Assembly: GCF_000316115.1 (NCBI RefSeq)
Contig: NZ_JH993797.1
Coordinates: 4,016,486 to 4,080,485 of the forward strand
DNA: 64,000 bases
From: Leptolyngbya sp. PCC 7375
GTDB lineage: Bacteria > Cyanobacteriota > Cyanobacteriia > Phormidesmidales > Phormidesmidaceae
Reading direction: 5' to 3'
The notes under the pieces were generated by a model, which did no database searches, was not told the DNA's origin, and was given only the letters and a program-made list of their open reading frames with translations. The translations under genes were made by a program, and so were the position numbers. Positions within the stretch are counted from its first letter, which is position 1, and every line of letters begins with the position of its first letter. This document shows positions 33,801 to 41,422 of the stretch, piece by piece.

Positions 33801-35532
33801 TCCACTACAGCCAAGATTGACACCTCTTAACAACAATTTAGGCAATCTCCCATCACATCAGTTGCAGGATGATAGCCCAGCCACTAATACTGGCCATAAT
33901 TCAGCAGCTACCATCAACGATCAACATGGAAACCCCAGAATTATCGGTGGCACCATCGATATCGGTGCTGTCGAGAGTTCTATTCTCCCTTCAGTTTCTC
34001 CTCTACCAACAGAAGAAAAAGCACCTGAAACTGATAGACCTCAGACCCAAAATCCATCACGGCCGATCCCAGGTAACCTTCAGTCTTCCAAGCCATCATC
34101 CCTTGTTTTAGAACAGTTCCAGCCTCCTCAGACACCCGCCGTACAATCAATTCGATTCAGCCATAGGGCAACATCAATTCATGCAGACAAGCCGTTCCGC
34201 CGTTCCCTAAACCCACGCATAAGACCAACCCATATAACAGCAACAAACGGTCGTTTACAGTACTTTGACGAAGCAGCTTTTCAGTACTTAGAAGAGGCCT
34301 TGAGCAACGACTATGCAAATTATTGGCAATTGCCCCAAACTCAACCCGTTACTTTGCAATCAGTACAAAACATCCTCAATCAAGCTAATCACGACTATAA
34401 AAGTAAATCAGCAGTTATTTATGCTGTCTTTGTGCCTCCAACATCTACCACTGAGGTCGGTCTCGACAGATTTGCCTTACCTCGGACTCAGCAAAATGCC
34501 AGCCCAGAGGATCAACTACTGTTAATTTTGGTATCCGCTACTGGAGACCCCGTCCAACAGTTGGTCGATGTGTCACGGACTGAGCTAACTCAACAGGCAA
34601 AGCTATTTCGACTGGCTGTTTCAGACCCCGAAGACCCACTTAGTTATAAAGCCTTAGCTCGCCAAATGTATGGCTGGTTACTAGCACCACTCACACAAGA
34701 CTTGGAGGCAAAGCAAATTGATCATGTGATGTATTCTCTTGACCAAGGACTGAGAACCATTCCTCTAGCGGCAATGATGCAAGAGGACACCTTCATCATT
34801 GAAGAATATGGAGTATCTCTCATTCCTAGCATGGGGTTAATACAGTACCAGTTTGACAACACTATTTCTGTTCCCCGCTCACTCGTTGCTGGTGCAAACC
34901 AATTCGAGGCTCTCGACACCCTACCAGCCGTTCCCCTTGAACTCGATGTTGTTGCCCAAAGCCTCCAAACCAGAGAAATCCTTCTCAATGAAACGTTTAC
35001 ACTCGACAACTTTTTAAAGCTAAAAACATCACAACAACCAGAATTATTACATTTAGCCACCCATGCTGAATTCAATGCAGGCAACTTAGAGCAGTCATTC
35101 ATTCAATTTTGGGATACGCCACTTAACTTTCATCAAATGAAAGCGCTAAGTTGGCCAGATTTAGAGCTCTTAATCCTGAGTGCTTGTGGGACAGCTTTAA
35201 GCAGCCCTGAAGCAGAACTAGGCTTTATCGGGCTAGCAGCAGCAGCAGGTATTGAAACCTCCATTGGGAGTCTATGGAATGTTTCGGACATAGGGACTCT
35301 GGCATTAATGACAGAGTTTTATCACCAGTTACCCCATACAACTCTCCGTCACCAGTCTCTACAAAGAGCACAAATCTCTTTAATTACTGGGGCAACCCAG
35401 ATCAATAACAATTTACTGCACACATCTCAGGGAGATATCACCCTGCCCGTTGAGTTAAGGCTACCCACAACAGAATTTTCGCATCCGTTCTACTGGGCAG
35501 GGTTCACGATGGTAGGCAATCCCTGGCGCTAG
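30892..35532 (+). CDS. Secreted TPS-haemagglutinin/beta-helix protein with C-terminal CHAT protease domain
   Basis: A 1546-residue modular protein. Residues 1-33 are a signal peptide ending in a QAQ segment. About 34-300 is a two-partner-secretion haemagglutination-activity domain (FHSFEQFNLGQHQTANFLT, then VNPAGLLFGPNARLDLGGSF). About 500-1030 is a right-handed beta-helix with repeated NNxA..GGAI/GGGI turns, of polymorphic-outer-membrane-protein type. A Pro/Ser-rich linker leads to a CHAT domain at roughly 1130-1546: LHLATHAEF with H1391 and LILSACGTALSSPEAELG with C1432 form the predicted caspase-like dyad, followed by GIETSIGSLWNVSD and FYWAGFTMVGNPW. A TpsB/FhaC transporter is not in the window. 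DUF928 and CHASE2-cyclase genes follow on the same strand. Confidence 0.92.
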   Translation: MEVLTKVTAAFALIPVVGSGIIISTSFPLQAQTIVPTSNATQATISDPGIIDISGGTQAGSNLFHSFEQFNLGQHQTANFLTTSNTNTVIGQIIGGTASNIDGLLQVTGSNADLYLVNPAGLLFGPNARLDLGGSFTATTATHLGTDGQWFEIMSDPDYSTLVTPPSHFGFSYPSTIINQGQLTVREGHSLRLLASQVTNTGTLSAPDGEITLLATEPGQSIRLAQMDGLLSLEISTEPDISESLPALITGGDFNHSNELVIGNNGTATLIHRDIANNIPTPFSLQNAGNISTQGITGGEINLLGNTIQVLESTLNASGHNSGGLIRIGGDYQGQGNLPHASQTEITATTSLVADATQGHGGQVIVWSDGTTVFDGTISAQSATGHGGLAETSGLHQLTIGNNANVTTAAPYGDAGIWLIDPIDLTVIETGGTGAIMTGTNDVINNSINASTIVSALNSTNVTLQASNSITLDAAINASGNSSSRDLFLDTNTLNLNEKITLKGIGELSGSANTVNVGVNGSIQNAVDAVADGGTVNLATTTYRETHTITLNHSLNLVGQGQDSTFISGDVDNNGIGDQRVFDITSNGDNININGLTIQDGSSTSDGAGLRTSGNNVAISHVTFTNNEVTSSSQDGGAIQNRGSLILSNTIFNNNRSDSDGGAIDIAQGSVTVVDSTFNNNQAGEHAGAIDVDPNGIVSIFNTDFSDNIAGTNGGAIFSEGALSVDTAYFTENHAGDAGGAIFLDDDGEIRASHFMNNMAERGGGLYNQGELILVNSTVANNQATGIGTYDGGGGILNTAGGEITIDATLISDNLSEKSGGGILNLATDSETEIAIANSAIVGNQAATFGGGIEIASDFGFSNLSQATITNSTISGNQATMGGGLRTVGPTALTNVTVAANIATTSGGGISENLTTASTPELINTIVANNLAPINPDVEGEFSDLGNNLIGIDQGSTGFTVSNLIGTTNTPLQPRLTPLNNNLGNLPSHQLQDDSPATNTGHNSAATINDQHGNPRIIGGTIDIGAVESSILPSVSPLPTEEKAPETDRPQTQNPSRPIPGNLQSSKPSSLVLEQFQPPQTPAVQSIRFSHRATSIHADKPFRRSLNPRIRPTHITATNGRLQYFDEAAFQYLEEALSNDYANYWQLPQTQPVTLQSVQNILNQANHDYKSKSAVIYAVFVPPTSTTEVGLDRFALPRTQQNASPEDQLLLILVSATGDPVQQLVDVSRTELTQQAKLFRLAVSDPEDPLSYKALARQMYGWLLAPLTQDLEAKQIDHVMYSLDQGLRTIPLAAMMQEDTFIIEEYGVSLIPSMGLIQYQFDNTISVPRSLVAGANQFEALDTLPAVPLELDVVAQSLQTREILLNETFTLDNFLKLKTSQQPELLHLATHAEFNAGNLEQSFIQFWDTPLNFHQMKALSWPDLELLILSACGTALSSPEAELGFIGLAAAAGIETSIGSLWNVSDIGTLALMTEFYHQLPHTTLRHQSLQRAQISLITGATQINNNLLHTSQGDITLPVELRLPTTEFSHPFYWAGFTMVGNPWR

Positions 35533-35726
35533 TGTTGACACACAGACACATTCTTCAGTAGAAACACGTACATTACGCCTCAAAACTTTACTGACTCTGC
35601 ACATATATTCTGAGGTTTTTCAAGTGTTTTTTACACTTCTTTAAGTCAAAAAGGATACATTGAAATCACTAAGGGGTTTTCTAAATTTCCCATTAGCTCA
35701 TCCTGATAAGACATGTACATCCTGTC

Positions 35727-36482
35727 ATGATCCAGTTCACCTTATTCACTTCGCAACAAATACAACAAATAATAGCTGTACTGCAAAAAAGTCATCGGCT
35801 ATCATCGGCCATACTAGCTAGCTGCCTTGGGTTAAGCTTGATAGCACCTAGCTATGCTGGAGAACGGATTCGCTGGACTCCTGATACAGATCGAGGTAAC
35901 GTCGAATCAACCTTATCAGGTGGACGCAGAGGGCAAGAAGCCGTTAGTTGCAGCATTGATGATGGCGCAACTCGCTTAGCCCTGATGGTTCCAGGAGATC
36001 GATCAAACTTACTGACAACTAAGTCAAATCCTACATTGGCATGGCATGTAGCAACCACTATGCCAGTCTCAATGACATTGCATGTGTCGGATCCTGCTTT
36101 GGCGACTCCCATTTATACTCAAACGATTGAGCTAGAGAAAACTGCCACGGTCAGTGTGACGTTACCTGAAGACAACAGATTAGCTCTTCATAAGAAATAT
36201 CGTTGGACAGTCTTTGTCTCATGCCCAGGAGATCACCACGCTGAAATTTCTGCCCGCAGCTTCGTTGAACATATAAACCGGGAATCCTTAGATGTAAGTA
36301 ATCTATCTAGCCTGGAACGAGCAAGTACTTACGCAAACCAAGGTATTTGGTACGACGCTATCGCTGTGCTGCTTGCGGCTAGGAGTCAGGGGGTAACAGA
36401 TGCTGAAACCATGGTGCAGACTCTTTTGGAACAAGGGCAAAGTCCAGCAGAAATACCGTTATCAGCGGTGGTACATCTCTAA
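35727..36482 (+). CDS. DUF928 exported protein
   Basis: A 251-residue protein. A hydrophobic leader (SAILASCLGLSLIAPSYAGE) precedes the DUF928 domain: RGNVESTLSGGRRGQEAV, ALMVPGDRSNLLTTKSNPTL, an Ig-like core with LHVSDPALATPIYTQTIELE, and YRWTVFVSCPGD. The closing region (ERASTYANQGIWYDAIAVLL) matches the helical tail of the family. DUF928 proteins are found only in cyanobacteria and are commonly neighbours of CHAT/haemagglutinin and CHASE2 genes, as here (194 bp after the CHAT gene). Function unknown; probably periplasmic. Confidence 0.88.
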   Translation: MIQFTLFTSQQIQQIIAVLQKSHRLSSAILASCLGLSLIAPSYAGERIRWTPDTDRGNVESTLSGGRRGQEAVSCSIDDGATRLALMVPGDRSNLLTTKSNPTLAWHVATTMPVSMTLHVSDPALATPIYTQTIELEKTATVSVTLPEDNRLALHKKYRWTVFVSCPGDHHAEISARSFVEHINRESLDVSNLSSLERASTYANQGIWYDAIAVLLAARSQGVTDAETMVQTLLEQGQSPAEIPLSAVVHL

Positions 36483-36547
36483 TCTCATTTAGGTAACCAC
36501 CGTGTGGCTAAAGTACTGGCGATTACATCATGCACGGATGGTAACCC

Positions 36548-38338
36548 TTGGTAAAAACAGACAAGATTGGAGACGTTGCAAGAACACTCTGGCATAGCTT
36601 CAGGAAAGCGTATGGTTTTGGAGCCATGGCCAGTGTGATCACAGCCAGCATCATCATAGGCTTGCGATCGCTGGGCAGTTTACAAATGCTAGAACTGCGT
36701 GCTTTTGACAAAATGTTGGCGCTGCGAGTGCCTGAATCTACTGATCCACGGGTCGTCATCGTTGGTCTTACTGATGCTGATTTGGATCATTACCTAGGTA
36801 CTAACCATGTAAGTGATCAGACTATGGTGGATTTAATCCACCAAATTCAGCAGCAACAGCCTCGCATTATCGGTCTAGATTTTTATCGTCATTTACCAAA
36901 CGAACCTGGAAGCAAGAATTTAGCGACAGTATTTGCCGATACCCCTAATCTCATCGGCATCGAAAAAGTAATCGGTAATAGGAAAGGAAATGCAATACCT
37001 GGCAACGCCATTTTGAAGGTTGCCGATCAAATCGCCGCCAGTGATGTTGTTGTCGATGCTGATGGCCGCGTTAGACGCGGCATATTATTTCCTGCGGCCA
37101 ATGGACACAATGTTATTGAGTCTCTTGGTTTGCGTCTAGCCCTTGAATATTTAGCTGGTGAACCTGAGAAAATCGAGCCAGATTTAGAGTCTTCGATACT
37201 AACGCTTAAGAATGTTCAATTTCCTCCGATAGAGACCCATACAGGAGGATACGCTGAAACAGATGCGCAAGGATATCAGCTTCTCCTTAATTTTCGTCGA
37301 CATAAAACCCCATTTAATGTTGTTTCGTTCCAACAAGTATTACGTAACGAAATTCCACCAGATTTGATGCGAGATCGCATCGTCTTAATCGGTAGCATGG
37401 CATTTAGCAAAGCTGACATTTTCTACACCGCAGGTCAGCAGCCAAATGGACAACCCACAATTCAATTTGGTGTACAGCTACATGGAGAAATTGCTAGCCA
37501 GCTTATCAGTACTACCCTCGACGGTCGTCCCCTCATTCAGGCATGGCCCCAGTGGCTAGAAAGCCTGCTGATCATAGGTATTTCCTTATGTGGCAGCTAT
37601 CTTACTCAACAAGCGACCAAACTATGGCAGCGACTGACGCTGATTCCAGGCATCAGCTTGCTCGTGTTTGGCATCAGCTATGGAACATTGAGCTTGACAG
37701 GACTCTGGCTACCCGTTGTCCCTATACTTTTGGGATTATGGATCGCCGCCGGGCTCTCAGGGGCACATCGCACCACACAATTACAGGTCCTTTCCACCAA
37801 CGATAAATTAACTGGGCTAGCCAATCGCCGCACATTTGATGAGAGTCTGCAACAAGCGTGGTTTAGGGCCTTGAGAGCGCAACACCCCTTGGCCCTGATT
37901 GTTGGTGACGTAGACCATTTCAAAAAATATAATGATACCTACGGTCACCCCCAGGGGGATGAATGCCTCAAACAAGTGGCTCAAGCAATCCGCACCACTG
38001 TTAAAGCGAGTGGCGCGTTAAATGCTCGCTATGGTGGCGAAGAATTTGTTGTGCTGCTACCCAACACCTCGGCGGAACAAGGAACTGCGATCGCACATGC
38101 CATTTTATCGAAGCTAGCAGCCTACAACTTGCCCCATACCGCCTCTGAAACAGCCGACTACGTCACCATGAGCTTAGGTGTGACCAGCTTTGTGCCAACA
38201 TTAGAAATTCCGCCGAGTGCCCTAGTGGAGATGGCTGACCTGGGCTTATATACCGCTAAAAAGTCAGGCCGTAATTGCGTTTGTCTACATCAGCCCAACA
38301 CCCTCGACCAGCTTCCCAATCAACATCTGCAAAAATAG
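36548..38338 (+). CDS. CHASE2-GGDEF transmembrane diguanylate cyclase
   Basis: A 596-residue receptor-type protein starting at TTG 36548 (an in-frame stop lies six bases upstream; ATG 36626 would cut into the first membrane helix). Residues about 28-45 are TM1, followed by an extracytoplasmic CHASE2 domain (about 46-320: LRAFDKMLALRVPE, PRVVIVGLTDADLDHYLG, RIIGLDFYRHLP, DRIVLIGSMAFSKAD), three TM helices (about 335-410) and a GGDEF domain (about 420-580) with GDVDHFKKYNDTYGHPQGD and active site YGGEEF. The RxxD inhibitory site is absent (KASG). It should make c-di-GMP in response to an external cue. It lies 65 bp after the DUF928 gene. Confidence 0.93.
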   Translation: MVKTDKIGDVARTLWHSFRKAYGFGAMASVITASIIIGLRSLGSLQMLELRAFDKMLALRVPESTDPRVVIVGLTDADLDHYLGTNHVSDQTMVDLIHQIQQQQPRIIGLDFYRHLPNEPGSKNLATVFADTPNLIGIEKVIGNRKGNAIPGNAILKVADQIAASDVVVDADGRVRRGILFPAANGHNVIESLGLRLALEYLAGEPEKIEPDLESSILTLKNVQFPPIETHTGGYAETDAQGYQLLLNFRRHKTPFNVVSFQQVLRNEIPPDLMRDRIVLIGSMAFSKADIFYTAGQQPNGQPTIQFGVQLHGEIASQLISTTLDGRPLIQAWPQWLESLLIIGISLCGSYLTQQATKLWQRLTLIPGISLLVFGISYGTLSLTGLWLPVVPILLGLWIAAGLSGAHRTTQLQVLSTNDKLTGLANRRTFDESLQQAWFRALRAQHPLALIVGDVDHFKKYNDTYGHPQGDECLKQVAQAIRTTVKASGALNARYGGEEFVVLLPNTSAEQGTAIAHAILSKLAAYNLPHTASETADYVTMSLGVTSFVPTLEIPPSALVEMADLGLYTAKKSGRNCVCLHQPNTLDQLPNQHLQK

Positions 38339-38399
38339 CGTCTGCCATGGGCACAGGAACCAAGCCTTGAAGGCTAACGCGTCAGCCCTGAAGGCACCT

Positions 38400-39095
38400 C
38401 TAGTCTGTGACTTTCACAGCTTCAAACAAGCGAGAAAAGTAAAACTGTGTTGCTGTAAATTCCTTACGCTTAATCTGCCAGCCGTTAGCCTTCAAAGCAG
38501 CACGAATATCGGCCTCACTGTGGAGATAAGCACGAGTTGCTTTACTTGGACCTGGGAAAAACTCACCAATACGCTTAAGTACAGTATAGAAGGGGGTTTT
38601 CGGAGCAAAGCTAAGGATCAGCCTGTCTTCAGCCAAAGAACTTAAATGAGCAATCATGTCACCGGCCTTTTCTTGAGGATAGTGAATGAGTACATCCAAA
38701 CAAATAACCGTGTGATAGCTACCGTCTAGGGTTTCTAAATCCTGCGCATCAAAGGTAGGTACAGACTCTGGCGGTAACAGTTCCTTGGCACGAAAAATGG
38801 CTTCTTCTACCATTTTCTCGGAGATGTCACTAGCGGACACCACTGCGCCCATCTCCGCTAAAGGAATACTGAGACTACCGACACCACAGCCAGCATCACA
38901 GACAGACAGGCCCTGAGCATTATCATCCTGCTTAAACCAGTAAAGAACGTGCTCAACAGTCTGCTGATGACCTTCTCGAATATCTCGCTGGACTTTATTG
39001 ACCTGACCGTCTCCATAGATACGGCTCCAACGATCGAAACCTTGGGCATTAAAATAATCACGAACGATGGTTTTATCGTCAGTTGCACTCGTCAT
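38400..39095 (-). CDS. chlM: Magnesium protoporphyrin IX methyltransferase
   Basis: Methylates the 13-propionate of Mg-protoporphyrin IX using SAM, in chlorophyll synthesis. The 231-residue protein has VRDYFNAQGFDRWSRIYGD, the SAM-binding DAGCGVGSLSIPLAEMGA, ASDISEKMVEEA, the CLDVLIHYPQEKAGDM block, and the C-terminal YLHSEADIRAALKANGW with FYFSRLFEAV. Length is usual. It is convergent with the CHASE2-cyclase gene and appears monocistronic. Confidence 0.96.
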   Translation of the reverse strand: MTSATDDKTIVRDYFNAQGFDRWSRIYGDGQVNKVQRDIREGHQQTVEHVLYWFKQDDNAQGLSVCDAGCGVGSLSIPLAEMGAVVSASDISEKMVEEAIFRAKELLPPESVPTFDAQDLETLDGSYHTVICLDVLIHYPQEKAGDMIAHLSSLAEDRLILSFAPKTPFYTVLKRIGEFFPGPSKATRAYLHSEADIRAALKANGWQIKRKEFTATQFYFSRLFEAVKVTD

Positions 39096-39188
39096 AGGAT
39101 TGGCCAGAAGTAATCATTAGGATTTCTCTACCGTCAGATCCTATTACGTTTTGGCAATCTGAAGTGTAGTGAAAATATGGGCAATACC

Positions 39189-40343
39189 TTACTCGTCTAA
39201 AATTCTCTGCCAGCTGAGAGTCGTGCCATCGTAGTGCCAACGGAGTAAGTTGGCAGTTTGTCTGGGAGCTAACCCTGGCAGACCTACAGCCTGGCGTGGT
39301 CTTTCGGTGGCCAAGACTATGGCCTCATTGACATCACATAACCCCCATTGGACCAAATTGGTTACCCCCTTCAGTAAGGGCTGGGTAGTGCCTGACAATG
39401 TCCCGTCCGGCAGTCGAGCCGTACCGTCTACCACCTCAATCTCACGACTATCCCAGGGATATGTACCATCCGGTAAACCAAGGGGGGCCAATGCATCACT
39501 CACCAGAAACAGACCGCCCTTGACACCTTCAGATGTACCTCGTCCGGCTCGTAGCAACAGGTCGAGCATCGTAGGACACACATGCTGGCCATCGGCAATC
39601 AAACCTGCATACACATTGGACTGGGTTAACGCAGCCCCTAGTAACCCAGGTTCACGGTGATGCAATCCTGGCATGGCATTGAATGCATGGGTCACCATTG
39701 AGGCTCCTTGGGCAAAGGCTTGTTGAGCTTGGCTTGACGTCGCCAGGGAGTGGCCAAGACTGACAATTATATTTTGCGATCGCAACCAGGGAATCACCGC
39801 AGCATCGGTTTCTATTTCTGGAGCCAGGGTGACGATCTTAACTACGTCAATACAGCCCCCTAATAACCCTTGAACGCGATCCAGTGAAAGCGACTGCAAA
39901 TAGTCCTGAGGATGCGCCCCTCGCTTAGCCGGGTTCAAAAATGGGCCCTCTAGATGTGCCCCCAAAACCACAGCATGCCGTGGTTGCCTGTTAAAACCTT
40001 GAGTCTGGTAATCCTGAATTACAGAGAGACTGCGTTGAATTTTATCTGGATGGGCTGTCACCAGAGTGGGGGTAAACGCATCAATCCCCTGACTCCACAA
40101 AAAACTAGCCGCTTTCTGCAGTTCTACAGGATCAGTCAAATCAGGAAATGCCAGCCCTAAAACGCCATTGATCTGTAAATCCACGCCCCCTAGGGAAACC
40201 CAATCGCCGTTGAGGTCAATTGCCTGTACTGCATTAGCCGACACGTTAGCCATGGGTAACATAGACCGCAGCTGATGGCCTACTACCTCAAGACAATATA
40301 GTCCCGACAGATGAGGTAATCGTGCACTTAGCAAAATTGACAT
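39189..40343 (-). CDS. nagA: N-acetylglucosamine-6-phosphate deacetylase
   Basis: Removes the acetyl group from GlcNAc-6-phosphate, used in amino-sugar and murein recycling. From ATG 40343 the product is 384 residues. Amidohydrolase motifs: VDLQINGVLG, GAHLEGPFLNPAKRGAHP (metal-binding Glu), SLGHSLATS, VTHAFNAMPGLHHREPG, LIADGQHVCP, and the catalytic aspartate in LVSDALAPLGLPDG. A TTG four codons upstream is the alternative start. It is divergent from purE with a 105-bp shared promoter region. Confidence 0.94.
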   Translation of the reverse strand: MSILLSARLPHLSGLYCLEVVGHQLRSMLPMANVSANAVQAIDLNGDWVSLGGVDLQINGVLGLAFPDLTDPVELQKAASFLWSQGIDAFTPTLVTAHPDKIQRSLSVIQDYQTQGFNRQPRHAVVLGAHLEGPFLNPAKRGAHPQDYLQSLSLDRVQGLLGGCIDVVKIVTLAPEIETDAAVIPWLRSQNIIVSLGHSLATSSQAQQAFAQGASMVTHAFNAMPGLHHREPGLLGAALTQSNVYAGLIADGQHVCPTMLDLLLRAGRGTSEGVKGGLFLVSDALAPLGLPDGTYPWDSREIEVVDGTARLPDGTLSGTTQPLLKGVTNLVQWGLCDVNEAIVLATERPRQAVGLPGLAPRQTANLLRWHYDGTTLSWQRILDE

Positions 40344-40448
40344 GGCCAGTTGCAATTCAAATCTTTGTACGAATCATCCCATAGGAACCCGGTAGGCTAA
40401 CAACAGCAACTCTGGCACAGCCAGGTATAACGTTTCACTTTTCATCCC

Positions 40449-40997
40449 ATGACTTCTCCCCTTGTTGGCATCATTATGGGCAGCGACTCTGACCTGCCCA
40501 CTATGGAGGCAGCCATTACTGTTTGCGAAGACTTTGGTATTCCTCACGAAGTGGCCATTGTATCGGCTCATCGCACTCCAAAACGCATGGTGAGCTACGC
40601 TCAAACCGCTGTCGAACGAGGCCTAAAAGTCATTATTGCTGGGGCTGGTGGAGCTGCTCATCTGCCCGGCATGGTGGCCGCCCTGACGCCACTTCCTGTG
40701 ATTGGCGTCCCCGTAAAAAGCCGCGCCATGCAAGGCATAGACTCACTTTATTCCATCGTCCAAATGCCCGGTGGCATTCCTGTGGCAACGGTAGCGATTG
40801 GCAATGCAAAAAACGCGGGTCTGTTAGCGGTGCAAATATTGGCAACATGCGATCTCAAGCTCCTCGAACGCATCCAAGTTTATCGGAAATCCCTTGAAGA
40901 TAGCGTCCTGGAAAAACAAACTCGACTCAACGAACTGGGTCACCATCCCTACCTAAAAACGATGTTCCCTTCAAAGGACATCAAAGAAAACACATAG
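40449..40997 (+). CDS. purE: N5-carboxyaminoimidazole ribonucleotide mutase (PurE)
   Basis: Converts N5-CAIR to CAIR in purine synthesis. The 182-residue class I PurE has VGIIMGSDSDLPTMEAA, the catalytic histidine in VSAHRTPKRMV, AGAGGAAHLPGMVAA, and MPGGIPVATVAIGNAKNAGL. All phosphate- and base-binding loops are intact. The C-terminal extension of about 20 residues beyond the core helix is polar and variable. Confidence 0.97.
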   Translation: MTSPLVGIIMGSDSDLPTMEAAITVCEDFGIPHEVAIVSAHRTPKRMVSYAQTAVERGLKVIIAGAGGAAHLPGMVAALTPLPVIGVPVKSRAMQGIDSLYSIVQMPGGIPVATVAIGNAKNAGLLAVQILATCDLKLLERIQVYRKSLEDSVLEKQTRLNELGHHPYLKTMFPSKDIKENT

Positions 40998-41422
40998 CAG
41001 CAAGGGTTCCAGGCTGTCAATAATATTAATTTTTGAAAATAAGCCAAAATAATGAGGTCTCAAACCCCGAATATTGCCGTCACACAGACCAAGTGTATTA
41101 CTTGATACAGAATGACTTGGCTGAAATTGGTGGAATCTATCTAATAGATATGCACAATGCACCACAGAGACACCAAACGCTTAATGCTAGGTGTTTAGGG
41201 CGCAGAATGTGGCAGATCTGCCATTCATAGGTAGTGAAGATTCTTAACCTAAGATTTTTCCCAATTTTTGGCAGAGCCATATCACGGTCCTAAATCTCTT
41301 GTCGGTCATTGAGTATCTTGAACTGTCAAGGTCCCCTCACACAAAGACTTCACTGTCTAGGGCTGGATCCTTTGAGAGTGAGTTTTAGTTGATTGGATTG
41401 TGTTGTAGGAACGTCTGTTGAG
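40998..41422. other. 425-bp region upstream of amt
   Basis: Spacer between purE and the ammonium transporter. It holds a perfect NtcA-type site at 41095-41108. The segment TCCCCTCACAC near 41332 is reminiscent of the Yfr1 small-RNA core, but the match is not exact and no flanking stems are evident. No coding frame is supported. A long 5' leader for amt is likely if the NtcA site is used. Confidence 0.5.
41095..41108. promoter_or_regulatory. Candidate NtcA-binding site
   Basis: GTATTACTTGATAC is an exact GTA-N8-TAC, the consensus for the global nitrogen regulator NtcA. It lies 315 bp upstream of the amt ATG. The TAN3T-type -10 expected about 22 bp downstream is only weakly matched around 41131-41147. 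amt genes are classic NtcA targets, which raises the prior; the distance and weak -10 lower it. Confidence 0.5.

Noticed and set aside
41332..41342. TCCCCTCACAC upstream of amt as a Yfr1 small RNA
   Set aside because: Differs from the invariant Yfr1 core and lacks the two flanking stem-loops.
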